Positions 1 through 3,909 of a stretch of 5,666 nucleotides of DNA are shown here, piece after piece; within the stretch, counting starts at the first letter, position 1, and every line of letters begins with the position of its first letter. The notes under the pieces were generated by a model, which had not been told where the DNA came from, did no database searches, and worked only from the letters and a program-made list of their open reading frames with translations. Position numbers and translations under genes: made by a program. The stretch is from Natronohydrobacter sp. (GTDB lineage: Bacteria > Pseudomonadota > Alphaproteobacteria > Rhodobacterales > Rhodobacteraceae), in contig SKGU01000152.1 of NCBI GenBank assembly GCA_007117255.1, forward strand, positions 1-5,666, given 5' to 3'.

Positions 1-225
1 ATAGCATTTCAGCGCATCGGTGATATAGGGCACGGTCTTTGTCGCCTCGCCCAGGGCCACGGCCAGAACGCCAGTTGCCGCCGGATCAAGCGTGCCCGCA
101 TGACCCGCTTTCTGCGCCCCAAGCGCCCAACGCACCTTGTTGACCACGGCTGTCGAGGTGATGCCCGCAGGCTTGTCCACCACCAGCCAGCCTGAAATTG
201 CGCGGCCTTTGCGCTTGCGTCCCAT
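1..225 (-). CDS. truB: tRNA pseudouridine(55) synthase TruB, N-terminal 75 residues (runs off left edge)
   Basis: TruB converts uridine 55 in the T-loop of tRNAs to pseudouridine in the cytoplasm. The visible 75 residues start MGRKRKGRAISGWLVVDKPA and contain the family hallmark GHAGTLDPAATGVL at residues 41-54, in which Asp47 is the expected catalytic aspartate. The preceding VDKPAGITS segment (16-24) is also typical of the family. The ATG at 225-223 is chosen because an AGGGGGA ribosome binding site lies just upstream and the conserved N-terminus begins soon after. The frame is open to base 1, so the C-terminal three quarters or so lie outside the window. It is the third gene of a minus-strand unit after rbfA and a DUF2233 gene, 31 bp from the latter's stop, so it is probably cotranscribed with them. 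The family assignment is secure. Confidence 0.96.
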   Translation of the reverse strand, partial: MGRKRKGRAISGWLVVDKPAGITSTAVVNKVRWALGAQKAGHAGTLDPAATGVLAVALGEATKTVPYITDALKCY

Positions 226-228
226 CTG

Positions 229-235
229 TCCCCCT
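229..235 (-). promoter_or_regulatory. ribosome binding site of truB
   Basis: On the minus strand AGGGGGA sits three bases before the truB ATG (five bases if only AGGGG is counted). It is purine-rich and close to the Shine-Dalgarno consensus. It fixes the truB start at 225 and lies entirely in the 31-bp gap after the upstream gene, so truB can be initiated independently of the upstream ribosome. Confidence 0.6.
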
Positions 236-256
236 GAATGGCTGTATCGCGGCGTG

Positions 257-1015
257 CTAATTCGTGGCTGCGTCCGCGTCAACGACCTTGCCGACGATTG
301 GCCCCAGAAGCGTGCCCCAATCCGACCGCCGCAGTGCGGGCGCATGCAGGCGTGAAACATTGCCATCAATATACAGCGCTTGTGGCAGGCTGAGGTAATC
401 GCGGAAGAACCGCGCGAATTCATGGAAATTCACTGGCGTGTTGCTGATCGCGAACACTGCGCGCGTCCCATCTGGCGATACGCCAACGCCATTGCGGATC
501 AGCCGCGAGTCCGAATCCGGAATGAAACGCGGATGATAGGCTCCGTCGATGATCAGCATTGGCCCGGATTGTGCGGCATAACGGCAATCGGGGCGGTCCG
601 CGTCAAAGCGAAGACTCTCGATCAGCGTGAAGCGGGTGTCTTCGATGCAGAAAACCCCATTGGGCAGAAGGCCGAAGTTACCTGGTCCTGCAGATGTGAC
701 GATCCGCGAAACTTCGGCACCATCCTCGATATACAACCCCACGGGGCTGCGATCCGGATGATACATGCTGCCATTCAATGCGAAGGCCAGACGCTTGCCG
801 TCACGCGCCAGTGCTTCGTCTATACTTCGAAAGCTGCCGTGGACCTGGTTTTCACCAGAATATAGGAACAGCCGAACATCGTCGCCCGCGTGGGCAACGC
901 AATAGGTGAAGCTCTGATCGCGAAACTCGGTGCGTGTGCAATCCGCCTTGGCGTTGCTGCCCATCACGATCAGTGCCGCAATCAGCGCGGCTTTAAGTTT
1001 CGGACGCATCGCCAT
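257..1015 (-). CDS. Predicted exported phosphodiester glycosidase-like (DUF2233/NAGPA) protein
   Basis: The protein has 252 residues from the chosen start. Residues 1-24 form a signal peptide: a basic start (RPKLK), a hydrophobic core (AALIAALIVM) and an AKA cleavage site before Asp25, so it is probably periplasmic or secreted. The mature part matches the DUF2233 / phosphodiester glycosidase (NAGPA-type) family. It shows FALNGSMY (78-85), GNFGLLPNGVF (112-122), QSGPMLI (149-155), RNGVGVSPDG (174-183) and ALYIDGNVSRL (213-223). The DG-x-x-S form near the end resembles the DUF2233 subgroup more than the LDGGGS form of animal NAGPA. Cysteines 26, 39, 123 and 144 could form disulfides after export. 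The natural substrate of the bacterial members is unknown to me. Three ATGs (1018, 1015, 1009) compete. A GGGG at 1023-1020 lies 4 bases from the 1015 start and 10 from the 1009 start, so either is possible. The start overlaps the 3' end of rbfA by 23 bp, implying translational coupling; truB follows 31 bp downstream. Confidence 0.85.
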   Translation of the reverse strand: MAMRPKLKAALIAALIVMGSNAKADCTRTEFRDQSFTYCVAHAGDDVRLFLYSGENQVHGSFRSIDEALARDGKRLAFALNGSMYHPDRSPVGLYIEDGAEVSRIVTSAGPGNFGLLPNGVFCIEDTRFTLIESLRFDADRPDCRYAAQSGPMLIIDGAYHPRFIPDSDSRLIRNGVGVSPDGTRAVFAISNTPVNFHEFARFFRDYLSLPQALYIDGNVSRLHAPALRRSDWGTLLGPIVGKVVDADAATN

Positions 1016-1415
1016 CATGCCCCGCAGCGATGTCACGCTGCACGCGTTCATCCTCAAACAGGCGACGAGTTTCATCCATCCGGTCAAATGTTTCGTCCAG
1101 CTGAAACCGTAAATCCGGTGCGTATTTCAACGTCATGGCACGCGAAACCAGATGGCGCAGCTCAACCTTGTTGCGGCGCAATGCGGCCAGTGCCTCTTTC
1201 TGGCCCTTGCCGCCCAGAGGCATGATGTAGGCTGTCGCGATCTTGAGATCGGGCGAGGCGCGCACCTCGCTGACCGTGATCGGCACGCGCGCAAGATCGT
1301 CATCATGCACATCGCCGCGCGCCAGCACATCGGCCAGTTCGCGGCGGATCAATTCGCCAACGCGCAGCTGTCGCTGCGATGGCCCTGCGGTATTATCAAA
1401 ACGTCTGTTGCCCAT
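993..1415 (-). CDS. rbfA: 30S ribosome-binding factor RbfA
   Basis: RbfA is a small KH-fold protein that binds the immature 30S subunit, helps process the 5' end of 16S rRNA and is needed for growth in the cold. The 140-residue product has the family pattern throughout: an N-terminal helix SQRQLRVGELIRRELADVL (13-31), the strand region ITVSEVRASPDLKIATAYI (46-64), and the C-terminal LKYAPDLRFQLDETFDRMDE (97-116). A polar acidic tail follows. Length is normal for alphaproteobacteria. The ATG at 1415 is the only workable start, because a stop codon in the same frame lies immediately before it (1418-1416). No Shine-Dalgarno sequence is visible. Here rbfA is not preceded by infB or nusA but begins a minus-strand unit divergent from dapB. 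Its stop lies inside the following DUF2233 gene. Confidence 0.96.
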   Translation of the reverse strand: MGNRRFDNTAGPSQRQLRVGELIRRELADVLARGDVHDDDLARVPITVSEVRASPDLKIATAYIMPLGGKGQKEALAALRRNKVELRHLVSRAMTLKYAPDLRFQLDETFDRMDETRRLFEDERVQRDIAAGHDGDASET

Positions 1416-1422
1416 TCAGGTC

Positions 1423-1450
1423 ATTTAAGTGAAACCTTGCCACCGCGCAA
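1423..1450 (-). promoter_or_regulatory. Possible sigma-70-type promoter of the rbfA unit
   Basis: In the divergent spacer the minus strand reads TTGCGC (1450-1445), a 16-base spacer, then TTAAAT (1428-1423). These resemble -35 and -10 elements, the -10 being the better match. The distance from the last base of TTAAAT to the rbfA ATG is only seven bases, so transcription from here would begin at or next to the start codon and give a leaderless message, in line with the missing ribosome binding site. This is inference from two short, imperfect motifs. Confidence 0.3.
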
Positions 1451-1507
1451 CGAGGCTTTGCCATTTTCCACAGCCACCGCTAAGGATGCGCGCAAATGTG
1501 ACAGATC

Positions 1508-1514
1508 GAGAGGA
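1508..1514 (+). promoter_or_regulatory. ribosome binding site of dapB
   Basis: GAGAGGA ends eight bases before the ATG at 1523. Two ATGs are adjacent (1523 and 1526); the spacing favours the first, although the conserved protein begins at the following Lys-Ile and either would work. Confidence 0.6.
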
Positions 1515-1522
1515 CAGCCGCG

Positions 1523-2338
1523 ATGATGAAGATTGCCGTGATGGGGGCGTCGGGCCGCATGGGGCAAATGCTGATCCGGCTGATCGATGACAGCGATCAG
1601 GCCGAACTGTCGGCCGTGGTCGAGCGCGCGGGCCATGACTGGGTCGGGCAGGATCTGGGCGTGGTCATGGGCGGCGCGGCACGCGGGCTGATCGCCACGG
1701 ATGATGTGGCACAAGCGCTTGACGCCTGCGACACGATCATCGATTTCACGACCCCGGCCGTCACAGTGGCGCTGGCGCAGCAGGCCGCGCAGGCGGGCGT
1801 TGCCCATGTCATCGGCACAACCGGGTTTTCTGACGATGATCTGGCCGCGATTGCAGAAGCAGGCCAGACGGGCCGGATCGTGCGGGCGGGAAATATGAGC
1901 CTTGGCGTCAATTTGCTGGTGACATTGACGCAACAGGTCGCCGCAGCACTGGGCACGGATTATGACATAGAGATCGTCGAGGCGCACCATCGCCACAAGG
2001 TCGATGCGCCTTCAGGCACAGCGTTGATGCTCGGAGATGCGGCGGCTGCGGGGCGTGGTGTCACGCTGGCAGACGTGGCTGATCGGGGGCGCGATGGGAT
2101 CACCGGCGCGCGCAAATCAGGCGATATCGGCTTTCACGCCATTCGCGGTGGTGATTTCATCGGCGAACATGATGTGATTTTCGCGGGCGAGGGCGAACGC
2201 ATCACCCTGCGCCATGTCGCCTCTGACCGCGCTTTATTTGCGCGCGGGGCATTGCGCGCGGCGCTCTGGCTACAAGGGCAGGGGCCGGGGGAATACTCCA
2301 TGCTGGATGTTTTGGGCCTTCAACCGCGCAACGCATGA
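1523..2338 (+). CDS. dapB: 4-hydroxy-tetrahydrodipicolinate reductase DapB
   Basis: DapB reduces 4-hydroxy-tetrahydrodipicolinate to tetrahydrodipicolinate with NAD(P)H, the second committed step to meso-diaminopimelate (cell wall) and lysine. It is cytoplasmic and normally a tetramer. The 271-residue protein has the usual length. It shows the Rossmann nucleotide-binding motif GASGRMG (8-14), the VIGTTGFSDDDL segment (96-107), AGNMSLGVN (122-130), and the signature EAHHRHKVDAPSGTA (153-167), where His155 and Lys159 are the expected catalytic acid and base. The C-terminal domain carries GDIGFHAIRGGDFIGEH (200-216). All key residues are present. It is divergent from rbfA across 107 bp. Its stop codon overlaps the ATG of a 23-codon frame (ATGA), and a small secreted-protein gene follows on the same strand. 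I see no intrinsic terminator after it. Confidence 0.97.
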   Translation: MMKIAVMGASGRMGQMLIRLIDDSDQAELSAVVERAGHDWVGQDLGVVMGGAARGLIATDDVAQALDACDTIIDFTTPAVTVALAQQAAQAGVAHVIGTTGFSDDDLAAIAEAGQTGRIVRAGNMSLGVNLLVTLTQQVAAALGTDYDIEIVEAHHRHKVDAPSGTALMLGDAAAAGRGVTLADVADRGRDGITGARKSGDIGFHAIRGGDFIGEHDVIFAGEGERITLRHVASDRALFARGALRAALWLQGQGPGEYSMLDVLGLQPRNA

Positions 2339-2406
2339 AACTAATCGGCGGCTGGAGAGTAATCCAATTGCGCGTCACACGCGTAAACGGAACACTTGCC
2401 ATCTGA
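2335..2406 (+). CDS. Possible 23-residue coupling or leader reading frame
   Basis: The ATG at 2335 overlaps the dapB stop in an ATGA arrangement, the classic geometry for termination-reinitiation. The frame encodes 23 residues beginning MKLIGGWRVIQLRV and ends with TGA at 2404-2406, one base before the GGAGG that serves the next gene. It has no ribosome binding site of its own. It could carry ribosomes from dapB to the downstream start, or it could be chance. There is no similarity I recognise and no hydrophobic segment of note. Existence as a translated product is unproven. Confidence 0.22.
   Translation: MKLIGGWRVIQLRVTRVNGTLAI
2368..2386 (+). repeat. Hairpin-forming inverted repeat between dapB and the secreted-protein gene
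   Basis: TTGCGCGT and ACGCGTAA flank a three-base CAC loop. They pair over eight positions with a single G-U wobble in RNA. No run of T follows, so it is not a standard intrinsic terminator. It lies inside the 23-codon frame and ends 21 bases before the next ribosome binding site. It may be a message-processing or stabilising hairpin, or chance in GC-rich DNA. Confidence 0.35.
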
Positions 2407-2407
2407 C

Positions 2408-2412
2408 GGAGG
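2408..2412 (+). promoter_or_regulatory. ribosome binding site of the small secreted-protein gene
   Basis: A perfect GGAGG lies four bases before the ATG at 2417. It decides this start over the in-frame ATG at 2396, which has no such site and would place seven polar residues ahead of the signal peptide. Confidence 0.7.
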
Positions 2413-2416
2413 TTTC

Positions 2417-2770
2417 ATGAAACGTTTCCTGTCGACCCTTTTTGCCGCGATGTTTCTGGCCAGTCCCGCGCTGTCCGATTTTCAACCTGTGCGCGAAGAA
2501 GCGAATTTCCGTGCACTTGTGGAAGGGCGCGAGCTGACCCGTTTCGGAATCCGCTTGCAGGTTTTGCCGCAGGGGCAAATCTCAGGGCGCGGCTTTGGGC
2601 AACAGGTGGGCGGCGAATGGGAATGGCGCAATGGCTATTTCTGCCGCACGCTAGAGTTTGGCCAATCGGGCGATCCGTATAATTGTCAGCTTGTGCTGCG
2701 CAATGGCGATACGCTGCGGTTTATTTCTGACCAGGGGCAGGGTGATCAGGCGGACCTGCGGCTTAGATGA
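2417..2770 (+). CDS. Small predicted secreted protein of unknown function
   Basis: The product has 117 residues. Residues 1-20 (MKRFLSTLFAAMFLASPALS) are a clear signal peptide with a likely cut before Asp21, so the mature protein of about 97 residues should be periplasmic or secreted. The C-terminal half has alternating aromatic and glycine residues, GEWEWRNGYFCRTLEFG (66-82), then YNCQLVLRNGDTLRFISDQG (88-107), which looks like a small beta-rich domain. Cys76 and Cys90 are the only cysteines of the mature part and could form one disulfide. The sequence has the look of a conserved alphaproteobacterial family, but I cannot name a function. It follows dapB on the same strand, 78 bp from its stop, and may be in the same transcript. 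Its 3' end is 21 bp from the end of a convergent glycosyltransferase gene. Coding status is well supported by start signal, signal peptide and codon use. Confidence 0.85.
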   Translation: MKRFLSTLFAAMFLASPALSDFQPVREEANFRALVEGRELTRFGIRLQVLPQGQISGRGFGQQVGGEWEWRNGYFCRTLEFGQSGDPYNCQLVLRNGDTLRFISDQGQGDQADLRLR

Positions 2771-2791
2771 GTCCGCGACCGGTTAACCTGA

Positions 2792-3727
2792 TCATAACTT
2801 CCCCACACGCGCGGCCAAATGTATCAGCGCGGTTTCTGCCCACGACTGTCGGTGGATGCCCATTGACTGCAAAACGCGGTATCTGTCGTTGGGATTAGTT
2901 TCCATCCAGATGCGTGCAATATCCCGTGCCTGTGGCGTCAATGGCAGATCAGATGCGATCAGCGCGGTAAGATTGCTTTTGATCCACTCACCCATCAACC
3001 CGCTTTTCAGCGCGGACAGGCGGCGTAGCCGCGCCGTCAGCGTTGATTGCTGCCCAACCGCGTTTGCGCTGTGCTGTCGGTAAAATAGCGCTGGCTCCTG
3101 ATCGATAATTGCTTGTGCGCCACAGGCCATTGAAAGCAGGTAAATCCACCAGTCATGATGCGCAACCGGTGGCAGGCCAGCCTGACGCACAAGCGCCAAG
3201 GCCGCTGGGTTCAGCGTAATTGTATGGCCAGAAAGGATATTTTGTACCAGCGCGTTTTCCAGTGACGGCCCGCGGCGCCAGGAAACAGAACAACGCAACG
3301 GCTTCAATTGCGCATCGGTGTACCAATAGCGTGCAGCCCAGACGCAAGGGGCATCCCCTGCCTGTGAAAGTTGGGTCACTGCACGTTCCAGTTTGTGCGG
3401 CAGCCAGACATCATCTTGGTCTGACAATGCGACCAGTCCCAATGGCAAATCCGAATGACTCAGCAGATGCAGGAAGTTCGCCGCAATGCCCAGACCCGGA
3501 CCCTCGACGATACAGGCCACGCGACCCGGATGCTTGCGCGCGAACTGATCCAGCTTTTCCAACGTGGCATCAGTAGAGCCATCATCACTAACCCAAAGTG
3601 ACCAGTCCTGATAGGTCTGCGCCAGAAAGCTATCGAGTTGCTCTTCTATCAGATCAGCTCCGTTGTGACTGCACAACAGGATGTGAACATGCGTATTGCT
3701 GCAATGCGTCGAAAACGGCTGGTCCAT
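2792..3727 (-). CDS. Family 2 glycosyltransferase (rhamnosyltransferase-like)
   Basis: The 311-residue protein has a GT-A fold glycosyltransferase domain of the GT2 family. It begins HILLCSHNGADLIEEQLDSF (15-34), followed by the nucleotide-sugar binding WVSDDGSTDATL (45-56) and the metal-binding ALSDQDDVWLPHKLE (100-114), whose DQDD is the DxD equivalent. Farther on are NILSGHTITLN (163-173), HDWW (191-194) and YRQHSANAVGQ (216-226), the pattern of the group often annotated as rhamnosyltransferases of O-antigen or capsule synthesis. There is no signal peptide or membrane segment, so it should be cytoplasmic. Donor and acceptor sugars cannot be read from the sequence. The ATG at 3727 is forced by an in-frame stop at 3739-3737, and no Shine-Dalgarno sequence precedes it. 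Base composition is lower in GC than dapB. There is no surrounding polysaccharide cluster in view; tex lies upstream on the same strand. Confidence 0.92.
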   Translation of the reverse strand: MDQPFSTHCSNTHVHILLCSHNGADLIEEQLDSFLAQTYQDWSLWVSDDGSTDATLEKLDQFARKHPGRVACIVEGPGLGIAANFLHLLSHSDLPLGLVALSDQDDVWLPHKLERAVTQLSQAGDAPCVWAARYWYTDAQLKPLRCSVSWRRGPSLENALVQNILSGHTITLNPAALALVRQAGLPPVAHHDWWIYLLSMACGAQAIIDQEPALFYRQHSANAVGQQSTLTARLRRLSALKSGLMGEWIKSNLTALIASDLPLTPQARDIARIWMETNPNDRYRVLQSMGIHRQSWAETALIHLAARVGKL

Positions 3728-3790
3728 ATCAATGCTTTAGAAGCGCAATATGTTGCTGGCAAGGCTATGTCATGGCCCTACTGCTATTTT

Positions 3791-3810
3791 GGTGCGAAAT
3801 GCAACGCACC
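3791..3810. repeat. Inverted repeat in the tex-glycosyltransferase spacer
   Basis: GGTGCG and CGCACC are perfect inverted copies of six bases around an eight-base loop. They lie in the 182-bp spacer (3728-3909) between the tex stop and the glycosyltransferase start, both genes being on the minus strand. On that strand the hairpin is followed by AAAA rather than T, so it is not an intrinsic terminator. It could be a protein-binding site or chance. Otherwise I see no gene, tRNA or convincing promoter in this spacer. Confidence 0.3.
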
Positions 3811-3909
3811 CTGGGCTGCGTGCCGTTTCCACTTTTTGTCACTGTTGCGCTTTTGTGCGCTGCATCTGCGGCTCGGTCCACAAGAACGGATGGGTGGCTT
3901 TCGTGCCAA

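Noticed and set aside
380..865. 161-codon plus-strand reading frame
   Set aside because: It lies wholly antisense to the well-supported DUF2233 gene, has no ribosome binding site and its translation resembles no family. Long antisense frames are expected opposite GC-rich genes.
1458..1486. Possible dapB promoter, TTGCCA with a 17-base spacer to TAAGGA
   Set aside because: The -10 element matches the consensus at only two of six positions, so I cannot support it as a promoter, though some dapB promoter must lie in or near this spacer.
1421..1996. 191-codon minus-strand reading frame running from the rbfA-dapB spacer into dapB
   Set aside because: It is antisense to dapB, whose motifs are complete. 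The product is rich in His, Arg and Cys with no domain pattern.
3736..3762. Possible glycosyltransferase promoter on the minus strand, TTGCCA (3762-3757) and TCTAAA (3741-3736)
   Set aside because: The spacer is only 15 bases and the -10 match is partial. Too weak to annotate.
3791..3810. Inverted repeat considered as the tex terminator
   Set aside because: On the tex strand the stem is followed by AAAATAG rather than a T run, so it does not fit an intrinsic terminator. It is listed only as a repeat.
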